Part shown: in pieces, positions 27,008 through 37,300 of the stretch
Layout: every line of letters starts with the position of its first letter
How positions within the stretch are numbered: the first letter of the stretch is position 1
Source: Chitinophaga pinensis DSM 2588
GTDB lineage: Bacteria > Bacteroidota > Bacteroidia > Chitinophagales > Chitinophagaceae
Assembly (NCBI RefSeq): GCF_000024005.1
Contig: NC_013132.1
Location: forward strand, 2,660,001-2,724,000
Direction of reading: 5' to 3'
Length of the DNA: 64,000 nt
Notes under the pieces: model-generated
Seen by the model: the letters and a program-made list of their open reading frames with translations, nothing else
What the model was told of the DNA's origin: nothing
Database searches by the model: none
Translations under genes and position numbers: made by a program

Positions 27008-28618
27008 ATGAAAGCAAAAAAATGGATGAAGGCAGGTCTGCTGTTTGCAGCAGGTTTGTTGCTGTCCGCACAAACTTTTGCACAGTTTAAAGTAGTAGGC
27101 TATATGCCCTCCTGGTCTGGTAGTGTAAGCGCTATCCAGTACAGCAAACTGACGCATATTAACTACGCCTTTGCCTTGCCTACTTCCACAGGTGGCCTGC
27201 AGCCAATTGAGAACCCATCTAAGTTATCCAGCCTTGTCAGCAGCGGACATGCCAATGGTGTGAAAGTACTGATCGCGATAGGCGGATGGAATAACGGAGA
27301 TGACGGTGCATTTGAATCACTGGCGGCCAATGCTACCTACCGTACGAACTTCGTGAATAACGTCATGAATTTTGTTAATCAGTACGGTCTGGATGGTGTG
27401 GATATGGACTGGGAATACCCTGACGCGGGTGCTTCTGCCAATAACTACCTGGCGTTGATGCAGCAGCTGTCCACAGCACTGCATAATAACGGCAAACTGC
27501 TGACAGCAGCAGTAGTAGGAACCGGTGGGGCCAGCATCCTCAACGGCGTATTTAACGTAGTCGATTTCTTAAACCTCATGGCTTATGATTATAATAATTA
27601 CGAACATTCCACTTACACTTACGCATCACAGTCACTGAGCTATTGGGTTGGCAGAGGTCTGCCGGCTTCAAAAGCAATATTAGGTGTACCATTCTACGCA
27701 CGTCCATCATGGAATAGCTATGCTACTTTGCTGGCGAATGGCGCAAATCCTAATTCCGACTATTTCGGTAGTGACTACTACAACGGTCTGCCTACTATCA
27801 GGAGTAAAACTAACCTGGCATTTGATCAGGGAGGTGGTATTATGATGTGGGAACTGTCACAGGATGCAACAGGCGCTAATTCTTTATTAAGTGCTATTTA
27901 CCAGGTGAAATTAGACCGTACTGGCACTAACCCGCCTACGGGCAGCACCCTCATCCAGGCAGAAAATTATACATCCATGTCAGGCGTACAGGTGGAAGCA
28001 ACCACTGACGCAGGTGGTGGCTCTAACGTGGGCTACATTGAAACTGGTGACTGGCTGGCATATGCAAACATCAACTTCCCTACTTCCGGCGCATACAAGG
28101 TAGAATACAGAGTTGCCAGCCAGAGCACAGGTGGTCAGTTATCACTTGACCTGAATTCCGGTGCTATTGTACTGGGTTATCTGAATGTACCAGTGACCGG
28201 TGGATGGCAGACATGGACGACTATTTCACACAATGTAAATGTTACGGCAGGTACCTACTCACTGGGCGTTTATGCACAGTCAGGCGGATGGAATATCAAC
28301 TGGATCCGCATCACCAAAGTGGCTTCCGCTGCACGTACAACTGCTGCAACGAGTGAGAAAGAACCGTTGTTTGACAACAAGGTGGTTGAAAAAGCCCCAT
28401 TACTCTTCCCGAATCCTGTTGCGACTTCCCTCAACCTGAGAGGTGACTTTAACCAGCCGGGCGGTGTCATTACCATTTATGACCTGAATGGTAAACAGGT
28501 ACTGAACGCCAAAGGGGGTGTTACCAATATCAGTGTTGATAAACTTCCTGCCGGTACATACCTCCTGGTATATGTAAAAGGCGCGAAGAGAGTTACACAG
28601 CAATTCGTGAAACAATAA
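27008..28618 (+). CDS. Secreted GH18 chitinase with CBM6 and T9SS sorting domain
   Basis: 536 residues. A signal peptide (GLLFAAGLLLSAQTFAQ) is followed by a compact GH18 barrel (about 27-310) with VLIAIGGWNNG and the catalytic DGVDMDWE, acid/base E136. A CBM6 (about 318-438; IQAENYTSMSGVQVE to NINWIRITK) follows, and the C-terminal ~80 residues are a T9SS type A domain (LLFPNPVATSLNL, ending QQFVKQ). It hydrolyses chitin outside the cell. CBM6 modules often bind beta-1,3-glucan or other beta-glycans, which suits mixed fungal walls. The next gene, GH16-CBM6, starts 80 bp downstream and carries a closely similar CBM6. Confidence 0.94.
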   Translation: MKAKKWMKAGLLFAAGLLLSAQTFAQFKVVGYMPSWSGSVSAIQYSKLTHINYAFALPTSTGGLQPIENPSKLSSLVSSGHANGVKVLIAIGGWNNGDDGAFESLAANATYRTNFVNNVMNFVNQYGLDGVDMDWEYPDAGASANNYLALMQQLSTALHNNGKLLTAAVVGTGGASILNGVFNVVDFLNLMAYDYNNYEHSTYTYASQSLSYWVGRGLPASKAILGVPFYARPSWNSYATLLANGANPNSDYFGSDYYNGLPTIRSKTNLAFDQGGGIMMWELSQDATGANSLLSAIYQVKLDRTGTNPPTGSTLIQAENYTSMSGVQVEATTDAGGGSNVGYIETGDWLAYANINFPTSGAYKVEYRVASQSTGGQLSLDLNSGAIVLGYLNVPVTGGWQTWTTISHNVNVTAGTYSLGVYAQSGGWNINWIRITKVASAARTTAATSEKEPLFDNKVVEKAPLLFPNPVATSLNLRGDFNQPGGVITIYDLNGKQVLNAKGGVTNISVDKLPAGTYLLVYVKGAKRVTQQFVKQ

Positions 28619-28698
28619 TCTGACCGCCTGCCTCCGGCAAAGAGTGTTTCCCTTATTTACAAGTCCCTTTTTATTAACCATTTAAAACAAAAACCCGT

Positions 28699-29868
28699 AT
28701 GATGCGATCATTAAAGATGACCCTTATGTTAACCGCTGGTCTGGCACTCGGTAGTAGTGTCGCGTCAGCCCAGAACTGGCAGCTGGTCTGGCAGGACGAA
28801 TTCACGAACAGTATAGGCCCTGACTGGGTATTTGAAACCGGCACCGGTTCCGGTGGCTGGGGAAACAATGAACTGGAATACTATCGCCGCGAAAATGCGA
28901 CCATCGAAAATGGTCAGCTGGTGATCACCGCAAAGCAGGAAAGCTTTGGTGGTATGAATTACACTTCTGCCCGTATGAAAACCCAGGGCAGAAAATCCTG
29001 GACATACGGTAAGATCGAAGCCCGTATCGCCATGCCATCTTTCCAGGGCTCCTGGCCCGCGTTCTGGATGCTTGGCAGTAATATCACTTCCGTAGGATGG
29101 CCGTCCAGCGGAGAGATCGATATTATGGAACACGTTAACACAGATGCCAATGTACACGGTACCGTACACTGGACCGGCACCAATGGAGGTTATGCTTCCT
29201 ATGGCAGCTCTACGCCGGTAGGTGTAACAGGTTACCACGTTTACAGTATCGAATGGGACGCCAATGCCATTAAATGGTTCGTAGACGGCGTTCAGTTTAA
29301 CGTTATCAACATTGCCGGTAATGTAGGCAGTACAGAAGAGTTTCACCGCGACTTCTTCATCCTGCTGAATTTTGCCATTGGCGGTAACTGGCCCGGCTTT
29401 ACAGTGAACAATGCAGCGCTGCCTGCAAAAATGTACGTAGACTATGTGCGCGTATACCAGAATTCAGGTGGCAACAACAATCCATTTTCCACGACTATTC
29501 AGGCCGAATCTTATAGCTCTATGTCCGGCGTTCAAATAGAACCTACTACTGACGCAGGCGGAGGATCAAATGTCGGTTACATTGAAACAGGTGACTGGAT
29601 GGCTTATCCATCAGTGACCATTCCTACAAGCGGTACTTATAAAGTAGAATATCGCGTTGCCAGCCAGACTGGTGGCGGACGTTTGTCGCTTGACGTTAAT
29701 GCGGGTGCAAATGTGCTCGGTTACCTGGATGTTCCGTCTACCGGCGGATGGCAGAACTGGACCACGATCTCCCACAACGTGACGATCAACGCAGGCACTT
29801 ATAATTTTGGTCTGTTTGCGCAGACCGGCGGCTTCAACATTAACTGGTTCCGCATCACCAAATTGTAA
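28699..29868 (+). CDS. Secreted GH16 endo-beta-glucanase (laminarinase type) with CBM6
   Basis: 389 residues. Signal peptide 1-25 (ending SSVASAQ). The GH16 domain (about 26-262) has the catalytic signature GEIDIMEH, nucleophile E139 and acid/base E144, of the type seen in beta-1,3-glucanases. A C-terminal CBM6 (about 268-389) is closely similar to that of the preceding chitinase and ends the protein at NINWFRITKL. Unlike its neighbours it has no T9SS sorting domain, so it is expected in the periplasm or released by another route. It lies between a chitinase and a metzincin gene with short gaps (80 and 41 bp), so co-transcription is likely. Confidence 0.92.
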   Translation: MMRSLKMTLMLTAGLALGSSVASAQNWQLVWQDEFTNSIGPDWVFETGTGSGGWGNNELEYYRRENATIENGQLVITAKQESFGGMNYTSARMKTQGRKSWTYGKIEARIAMPSFQGSWPAFWMLGSNITSVGWPSSGEIDIMEHVNTDANVHGTVHWTGTNGGYASYGSSTPVGVTGYHVYSIEWDANAIKWFVDGVQFNVINIAGNVGSTEEFHRDFFILLNFAIGGNWPGFTVNNAALPAKMYVDYVRVYQNSGGNNNPFSTTIQAESYSSMSGVQIEPTTDAGGGSNVGYIETGDWMAYPSVTIPTSGTYKVEYRVASQTGGGRLSLDVNAGANVLGYLDVPSTGGWQNWTTISHNVTINAGTYNFGLFAQTGGFNINWFRITKL

Positions 29869-29909
29869 ACCATCATCTTTTAACCAACATCTTCAAACAG
29901 TTTTACCCT

Positions 29910-31988
29910 ATGAGCAAAATGTTAAAATATATAGCCGGCACGTCTCTGGCGTTAATGGCAACCGCTGTTACTTTTGCACAGCAGAAAGAACCCTATCGTC
30001 TCGGAACACCTGCCGGTCTCCTGCAGGATATCCGTACCCAGGCTACAAAACCACATGCAAGACTGGTAAGCGCTGCCGAACTGAAAGTAGGTCCGGGCAC
30101 CGTGCTGACCGGTAAAGTAAATACCCGTCGTACTGATGGTAAGAACATGGAATCTATGATTGGTGAGATCGAAAACGTACCAGGTTCTTCCTTCTTCCTC
30201 CAGGTAAAGGATGGTAACGTTACTGGTAACATTATCCTGCGTAACAGCAAAAAAGGGTATAAATACTATACCGACAATACCGGAACTGCTTTTGTAAAAG
30301 AAGTGTCCCTGGATTCACTGTTGTGTATCGATTATAATAAGGCGCCACAGGAAACAGCCGGCAGAACGGCCAGCGCGAATGATGTTGCACTGGCCCTTGG
30401 CGAACTGCAAAGCCGCCCGGGTGCTAACGGTGTTGTACTGCTGGATTTCGACGGACAGTATGTATCCGGTACCCTGTGGAACAACGGTAACCCGATCAAT
30501 GCAGCAGCAGCTACATTAACAGAAGCACAACAGCTGGAAGTATGGGAACTGGTAAGTGAAGACTTCCGTCCTTTCAACCTGAATATCACTAACAGCGAAG
30601 CAGTATATAATAGCTATCCTGCCAACAGAAGAATGCGTTGCATCTTCACGCCTACCAATACAGCTGCTCCTGGAGCAGGTGGCGTGGCATACATCGGTTC
30701 ATTCAACTGGGGTAATGAAACACCTTGCTGGGTATTCAACGGTGGTGTAAAAGGTGCCGGCGATGCTGCTTCCCATGAAGTAGGCCACACTTTCGGTCTG
30801 GGTCATGATGGCCGTACCAGCCCTTCAGAAGGTTATTATGCCGGTCATGGTAACTGGGCGCCTATTATGGGTGTAGGTTATTATGTACCTGTTGTACAGT
30901 GGAGCAAAGGCGAATACGCCAGCGCTAACCAGCTGGAAGATGACCTGGCTAAAATTTCCAGCAGCACTTATGGTGTAGGTTACAGAACAGACGATGCAGG
31001 CGGTTCTATCGGTGCTGCATCTGCACTGACTGTTAACACCGGCGGCGCTGTTAACACCAATGGAGTAATCGAGCGTACCGGCGATGTGGATTTCTATAGC
31101 TTCACTACCGGTGGTGGTGCATTATCACTGAATTTTGCTACACCTACCCGTCATCCTAACCTGGATATACTGGCTACATTATATAATAGTGGCGGCGGCG
31201 TGGTAGCTACCAGCAATCCAAACGACCTTTCTGCTGCGATCAGCGCCAACCTGAGTGCTGGTACTTACTATGTATCTGTAACGGGTACCGGTTATCTGAA
31301 TCCGCTGAATACAGGTTATTCTAACTATGGTTCACTGGGTAGCTATGCGATCACCGGTTCTATTGCTTCTGCTACAGGCGCGGCCGCTACAGTATATAAA
31401 GACTGTAATTATGGCGGTTATGCGGTAACCCTGCCGGTAGGTAGCTATACCTTGTCTCAGTTGCAGGCAAGAGGTGTCGTGAATGATGACATTTCCTCGC
31501 TGAAAGTGGCCAGCGGATATGAGGTGATCCTCTATCAGCACGACAATTTCGGCGGGGATGCTTACCTGTTCAGAGGAGATTTCTCCTGCCTGGTAGACCT
31601 CTCATTAAATGGTGCACCGCTTAATCTGAATGACTGGACCTCATCTGTCATAGTACAGCCATCAACCGCTGCCGCTGCACGTACAGCAGGTACTATACAG
31701 TATATTGAGAAGGTGAAAACAGAAGAAGCTGCTGACAGCAAACTGAATGCAACCCTAAATGTGTTGCCGAATCCGTTTGTAAATGAAGTGGTTGTGAGAA
31801 CTACAGCGACTACGAAAGAGGGTTATCTCTATGTAAGTGTGTTCGCTCTGGACGGTAAAACCGTATTACCGGCGAAACGTATTGTAAATGGCGAAAGGAT
31901 TGATCTGTCAAACGTTGGAACCGGCGTTTACCTGATTAAGATCTTTAACGGTAAGGATACCGAGATCAGAAAGATCATCAAGCAGTAA
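29910..31988 (+). CDS. Secreted metzincin metallopeptidase with PPC, beta/gamma-crystallin and T9SS domains
   Basis: 692 residues. Signal peptide (SLALMATAVTFAQ), then a probable propeptide to about residue 160. The zinc motif HEVGHTFGLGHD (H289, E290, H293, H299) and the later Met-turn APIMGVGY identify a metzincin protease. A prepeptidase C-terminal (PPC)-like domain follows (about 375-487), then a beta/gamma-crystallin domain (about 493-590; NDDISS and NDWTSS calcium clamps), and a T9SS type A sorting domain (LNVLPNPFVNEVVV, ending KIIKQ). It probably degrades proteins outside the cell, for example the mannoprotein layer of fungal walls (inference). It is the last gene of the hydrolase cluster. 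Confidence 0.9.
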   Translation: MSKMLKYIAGTSLALMATAVTFAQQKEPYRLGTPAGLLQDIRTQATKPHARLVSAAELKVGPGTVLTGKVNTRRTDGKNMESMIGEIENVPGSSFFLQVKDGNVTGNIILRNSKKGYKYYTDNTGTAFVKEVSLDSLLCIDYNKAPQETAGRTASANDVALALGELQSRPGANGVVLLDFDGQYVSGTLWNNGNPINAAAATLTEAQQLEVWELVSEDFRPFNLNITNSEAVYNSYPANRRMRCIFTPTNTAAPGAGGVAYIGSFNWGNETPCWVFNGGVKGAGDAASHEVGHTFGLGHDGRTSPSEGYYAGHGNWAPIMGVGYYVPVVQWSKGEYASANQLEDDLAKISSSTYGVGYRTDDAGGSIGAASALTVNTGGAVNTNGVIERTGDVDFYSFTTGGGALSLNFATPTRHPNLDILATLYNSGGGVVATSNPNDLSAAISANLSAGTYYVSVTGTGYLNPLNTGYSNYGSLGSYAITGSIASATGAAATVYKDCNYGGYAVTLPVGSYTLSQLQARGVVNDDISSLKVASGYEVILYQHDNFGGDAYLFRGDFSCLVDLSLNGAPLNLNDWTSSVIVQPSTAAAARTAGTIQYIEKVKTEEAADSKLNATLNVLPNPFVNEVVVRTTATTKEGYLYVSVFALDGKTVLPAKRIVNGERIDLSNVGTGVYLIKIFNGKDTEIRKIIKQ

Positions 31989-32016
31989 TAATTTTCCTGT
32001 CTGACAGGATCATTTA

Positions 32017-32076
32017 AGGGCAAAAAACGGGAGTAACACCTAGAAATGGTGGGGCTTCTGTTTTTTGCCTTTTTTG
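32017..32076 (+). terminator. Terminator ending the hydrolase cluster
   Basis: AGGGCAAAAAACGGGAG (from about 32017) pairs, with a few mismatches, with CTTCTGTTTTTTGCCT (32055-32070), followed by TTTTTG. A small hairpin CCTGTC/ACAGG precedes it at 31996-32008. Confidence 0.7.
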
Positions 32077-32275
32077 TTTTCTCCTTTTCTACAGCAGTAA
32101 ATACATTTCAAATACTTTTAATTTAATTTTTTGTTATAAAATGCTATACAATAAAAAGAATTGTTACTATTTTATATGTCGAAAAGATGGAGAAAACATT
32201 GTAATGAAAACCCGGAGCCATTAAAACTGCCGTATAATTTGTACCGAGAGGGGCGAATTATATAAACGACGTGAT

Positions 32276-32860
32276 ATGAATACACAAGATGCCGAGTTAG
32301 TTATTAAATTACTTGCCGATGATGTAACAGCCTTTGATGCCCTGTACTGGAAATACCACCAGGCAGTCTACCGAAATATTTTCAAGTTTGTTAAGGAGCC
32401 CATTGCAACAGAAGATATTTTGCAGGAGGTCTATGCCAGGTTGTGGGAAAAGAGGAAAGATATTAATGCCGGTCAGTCTGTAGCCGGCTGGTTGTTTGTA
32501 ATCAGTTTTAATCTATCAGTAGATTATCTGAGAAAGAAACTACGCGAGCATACTTTTCATAAGGAGTTATACAATCTGAAGATTGACGCAGGCGACTGGG
32601 AAAACAATCCCGGTGCTTATGAAGACCAGTATCACCTGCTGGAAGAAGCCATCTCACAGTTGTCTCCCAAGAAACAGAGGATTGTCACCCTATGTAAACT
32701 CGAAGGTAAAACATACGATGAAGTAGCAGAAGAAATGAAGATTTCCAGGAACACCGTCAAAGAGCATTTATCCATCGCGATGACCCGTATTAATGAATAC
32801 ATTCAGAAGAACAAGGAGCACAAATATGTGTTGTTGCTGCTGTTGTTCCTGAAGAATTAG
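32276..32860 (+). CDS. FecI-like ECF sigma factor (SusC/SusD-linked)
   Basis: 194 residues. Region 2 is visible as YRNIFKFVKEPIATEDILQE and VYARLWEKRKD, and region 4 as SPKKQRIVTLCKLEG and TYDEVAEEMKISRNTVKEHL. The C terminus ends in a hydrophobic tail (YVLLLLLFLKN) common in SusCD-linked sigma factors of this phylum. It should direct RNA polymerase to the downstream importer operon when released by the FecR-type anti-sigma factor encoded next. The 287 bp upstream contain the terminator of the preceding cluster and a very AT-rich stretch (about 32095-32185) likely to hold the promoter. Confidence 0.92.
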   Translation: MNTQDAELVIKLLADDVTAFDALYWKYHQAVYRNIFKFVKEPIATEDILQEVYARLWEKRKDINAGQSVAGWLFVISFNLSVDYLRKKLREHTFHKELYNLKIDAGDWENNPGAYEDQYHLLEEAISQLSPKKQRIVTLCKLEGKTYDEVAEEMKISRNTVKEHLSIAMTRINEYIQKNKEHKYVLLLLLFLKN

Positions 32861-33058
32861 TTCGTAAACCCGTGACAGCCTGCCCTTGCATGATAACGAA
32901 AAGCAAGGTCAGTGCTGTTGTACAACTAGAAACATATGTCAATTATCAACCAAAATCACCGTGGACACATTATTAATAAGAATATGTAACAAATTTCGTA
33001 AACACACCCACCCATATACTGAGGAGCGCCGTATTTAGGTTAAATAATCATTAAAATA
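32861..33058. other. Intergenic gap between sigma factor and FecR genes
   Basis: 198 nt without a gene. It contains the inverted repeat CCTTGC (32884-32889)/GCAAGG (32903-32908) with a 13-nt loop and no T-run. No clear promoter was found. Confidence 0.5.
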
Positions 33059-34066
33059 GTGCAGAACAGGAAGGAATACCTAAAGCAACTGTTGCAACAA
33101 AAGGAGTGGAAACAGGAAGACCGGGATTGGCTGCTGCAGTATTTAAATGAGAACGATCTAACGGATCTGAAGGATGCAGCATCAGCAGCATATGAGGCTG
33201 ACCTGCAAAGCACAGACCCAGTATTGGAACGAGAACACTCAGCGCGCATACTGGAGCAGATACATCAGCGCATCAGCTTACCGAAGGGCGCTGTTGTGAG
33301 AAGTATGTGGTTCAGTCGCTGGAAAGTAGCTGCTGCCGCCATTATTATCCTGGTTGCAGGAGCAGGCATTCTGAGCCTGTTCAGAAAACCCGTAAAACAG
33401 CTTTTAGTTACAGCGGAGAAACAACGGAAGACATTTACACTGCCCGATGGGACTATTGTGTATCTGGAACCCGGAACGACTATACAGTATGCTACCAGCT
33501 ATGGTAAAGAAGAACGTAATGTGACACTGACAGGTGAGGCACTGTTTAAGGTAGAAAAAGATGATGCACATCCATTTATTGTAGCATCATCGCTGATCAG
33601 CACCAGGGTATTGGGTACCTCTTTTAATATGGAGGTGAGAAACAGTTCTGAGGCAAAAGTAGTGGTGCTGAATGGTATGGTACAGGTGGAGGCAAAAGGA
33701 GAGGAGAACCAGCAGGGAAAGGAGCTGATCCTGACAGCCAACAAGAGTGCGGTATATAACAAGGACACGCATCTGCTTGAAATGTCTGATGCCACAGATG
33801 ATGCACGGTTTTATTCGCAGAAACAACAAGGACGGTTTGTATATGATGGAGAAGAACTTATAAAAGTAGTAAACGACCTGCAGAGATATTATAACGCGGA
33901 GATCAGATTAGATAAACGAATACAGCACTGTGCATTTTATGGAGATGTAAACATTGTGGATGACCTGGAGAAGGCACTCGATCTGATCGCAGTGTCGCTG
34001 AACGCCAAAATCAATAAGGATAAAAATGGAAACGGCTATATGATTGCCGGAGGTAACTGTCAATAG
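33059..34066 (+). CDS. FecR-family anti-sigma factor
   Basis: 335 residues. An N-terminal cytoplasmic sigma-binding region (about 1-80) precedes one membrane helix (KVAAAAIIILVAGAGILSLF, about 90-109). The periplasmic FecR domain follows (FTLPDGTIVYLEPGTTIQYA, GEALFKVEKDDAHPF, VLGTSFNMEV), and the C terminus is the DUF4974-like domain (GEELIKVVNDLQRYYNAEI) that meets the STN domain of the SusC receptor. The start is GTG at 33059; the in-frame stop TAA a few codons upstream leaves no other usual start. It pairs with the sigma factor gene upstream and transmits the substrate signal from SusC. Confidence 0.93.
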   Translation: MQNRKEYLKQLLQQKEWKQEDRDWLLQYLNENDLTDLKDAASAAYEADLQSTDPVLEREHSARILEQIHQRISLPKGAVVRSMWFSRWKVAAAAIIILVAGAGILSLFRKPVKQLLVTAEKQRKTFTLPDGTIVYLEPGTTIQYATSYGKEERNVTLTGEALFKVEKDDAHPFIVASSLISTRVLGTSFNMEVRNSSEAKVVVLNGMVQVEAKGEENQQGKELILTANKSAVYNKDTHLLEMSDATDDARFYSQKQQGRFVYDGEELIKVVNDLQRYYNAEIRLDKRIQHCAFYGDVNIVDDLEKALDLIAVSLNAKINKDKNGNGYMIAGGNCQ

Positions 34067-34370
34067 GACAAAAGACACATCGCCAACAGTTAACCTGCCT
34101 GATGCCTTAGAATGTACTGAGCATACACATGTATGCTAGCCAGCTTGTTATTTTATTATACGTAGATTAAATATTGCACACAACCAAACTAAATCGCTTT
34201 ATGACGACTCAGGAAAGAACGCCATCCGGTTAACTATACCCTATTTGAGTTAACTCAGTAACGATAAAAATTGAACTGCACCGCAGCTGGTGCCCTATTG
34301 CCCTGGTCCCGCAAGGACTGGTAATGGAATGCTATTTCCCGAACCGAACCAAAATCAAATCATACACGAA
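34067..34370. promoter_or_regulatory. Regulatory region of the SusC/SusD operon, with 7-4-7 palindrome
   Basis: 304 nt without a gene. A perfect palindrome AGCATAC-ACAT-GTATGCT lies at 34120-34137. Just after it are TTG (34145-34147), a 20-bp spacer and TAAATATTG (34168-34176), a loose match to the Bacteroidota promoter, but an ECF promoter for the FecI-like factor may be used instead. The rest shows nothing recognisable. Confidence 0.35.
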
Positions 34371-37300
34371 ATGCTGAAGAAGGCAACCCTATCCCTCCGC
34401 CTGACCGTGCTTGCGCTGCTGATCCTGTTGTCACAGGCCATCGCAGTTCCCGCAAATGCTTCAGGAATACAGGATGCGCTCGACAAGAAGATTTCTCTGG
34501 AACTGAAAAATGTGTTGCTGAAAGAAGCACTCGACCAGATCGGTAATCTCGCAGAAGTCTCTTTTATCTATGCAGGCAACAAAACGATTGTCGGCAATAA
34601 GGTAGATGTAAACGCTCACAATGAAAAAGTGAGCGACCTCCTTAAAAAGCTGCTTAAGCCACTATCACTTTCCTATACGGTTGTATACGACCGTGTAGTG
34701 ATCCGGCCCGTTGAAAAAAAAATGGAAGGCCTCTCCGTACCGGAAAGCGAACGCCAGGTAGCACCCCGTACCCAGGACATAAGAGGTACGGTGGCGTCCC
34801 CAAAAAATGAGGCACTACCCGGCGTAGCTATTATTATTAAAGGGACTAACCGTGGTACTACTACTGATGAAAAAGGTTTTTTTCAATTGAAAGGCGTTCC
34901 TGCCGATGCCATACTGGTATTCAATTTTACCGGATATCAGCAGGAAGAAGTGAGTGTTGCCGCTTATAAAAATGGCGTAATCAACATTCAGCTGAAAGAG
35001 AAAACAACCAAACTGCAGGAAGTAGTAGTGACAGGTTTCCAGGATATTGATAAAAGCAAATTCTCCGGTGCTGCTGCCCGTATTAAAATGGATGAAGCCA
35101 AGATCGATGGTATGGCAGATGTAAGCCGTATGCTGGAAGGACGTGTGGCTGGTGTGGCGATACAGAACGTGTCCAGCACTTTTGGTACAGCGCCTAAAAT
35201 ACGCGTACGTGGCGCTACCTCCATCAATGGTGATAACAAACCACTGTGGGTAGTTGATAACGTGGTACTGGAAGATGTAGTGAATATCTCTAACGACCAG
35301 CTGTCCAGCGGCGACCCGACCACATTGCTGGGTTCTGCTGTAGCAGGTCTGAACCCGAACGATATTGAAAGCTTCGACATCCTCAAAGATGCGGCAGCTA
35401 CCGCATTATACGGCGCACGTGCGATGAACGGCGTAGTGGTGATCACTACCAAGAAAGGACGTTCCGGTTTAAAACCTGTCGTTACCTACAGTGGTAATTA
35501 CAGCACTCAGCTGAAGCCTAACTATAACAACTATAATATCATGAACTCCGCCCAGCAGATGTCAGTACTGGCAGAGCTGGAGCGGAAGGGCATGCTCACT
35601 TCCGATATACTTTCCCGTGGCGATATCGGCGTATACGGTAAGATGTATGAAATGCTGAACGCAGATGATAAAGGTAATTTCCCACTGGAAAATACGCCCG
35701 CTGCAAAACGCAAATTCCTGGAACGTTACGCTTCGGCTAATACTGATTGGTTTGATATCCTGTTTAAGACAAGCTTCATACAGGAACATTCCCTGAGTAT
35801 CTCTAACGGTAATGACAAGGGTCAGTCCTATTTCTCTACCAGCTTTTATCATGACAACGGCTGGACCATTGCAGATAAAGTAAGCCGTTATACGCTGAAC
35901 TTCCGTAATAACTACAAGATCTCTGAAAAAGTGAGCACCGGTTTCTCTGTACTGGGTTCTGCCCGTCAGCAAAGAGCGCCGGGTGCACTGTCCCGTACCA
36001 GTAACCCTGTAGAAGGGCAATACGATCGCGATTTTGACATTAATCCGTTCAGTTATGCCCTTAACACCAGCCGTACCCTGACAGCCTATGATCAGGACGG
36101 AAAACTCGAATATTTCAGAAGGAATTATGCGCCATTCAACATTATTAATGAATCGGCTAATAACTACCTGAACCTGAGTATGATGGACCTGCGTCTTCAG
36201 GGTGATGTATCCTGGAAGGTGACTAAAAACCTGCGTTACGAATTTGTAGGCGCGCTTCGTTATGTGAAATCCTCCCGCGAACACCAGATCACGGAGAACA
36301 GTAACATGGCCAACGCTTATCGTGCAGCGGACAATGCGACAATCGCGGAAAATAACAAATTCCTTTACCGCGATCCGAATAATCCGGATGCATTACCGGT
36401 GATCGTATTGCCTTATGGTGGTTTCTATAACCGTACAGAAGACCAGCTGCTCAACTTCGATTTCCGTAATAGTCTGAATTATAGCACAACGATCAATCAA
36501 CGTCATAGTATTACGGCAATGGTGGGTCAGCAGGTAAAATATGCAGACCGTCAGAATTCATCCAATACAGGTTACGGCTACCAGTATAATAATGGTGGGG
36601 TACCTTTTACCGACTACCGTATCCTTAAACAGACCATAGAGAGCAGCTTCCCATATTATGGTATGGCCAAGGATTATGACCGCTTTGCGGCCTTCTTTGC
36701 AACCGCTACCTATGGACTGGATGGTAAGTATAACCTGACCGGTACTACCCGCTACGATGGTTCCAACAGACTGGGACGCTCCAAGAGCGCCCGCTGGTTA
36801 CCAACATGGAGCGTGTCTGGTTCCTGGAATATCGATAAAGAAGATTTCGTACAGGACCTGGGCTGGGTAGATTACCTGGCGCTGAGAGGAAGTTACGGTC
36901 TGACGGCAAGTCTTGGCCCCGCTACCAACTCCAATATCGTATTCCAGACAGTTAACACGAAAAGAACACACCTCGATGAAGTAGAATCAGTGATCAAGAT
37001 CGCTCACCTTCAGAATGATGACCTGACATGGGAAAAACTCTACACGACTAACATCGGTCTGGATGGTACGCTCCTCAACAGACGACTGAACTTCTCCATC
37101 GATGCATACCGTCGTAATAGTTTTGACCTGATCAGTATCATCAAAACATCCGGTATCGGTGGTGAAACGTTCAAAGCAGCCAACTACGCAGATATGAAAT
37201 CGAAAGGTATAGAACTGCTCGTAGGCGGCGATATCATCAAACGTAAGAACTGGGGATGGAAAACCAGCGTGACCTTCGGTTATAATACCAATAAGATCAC

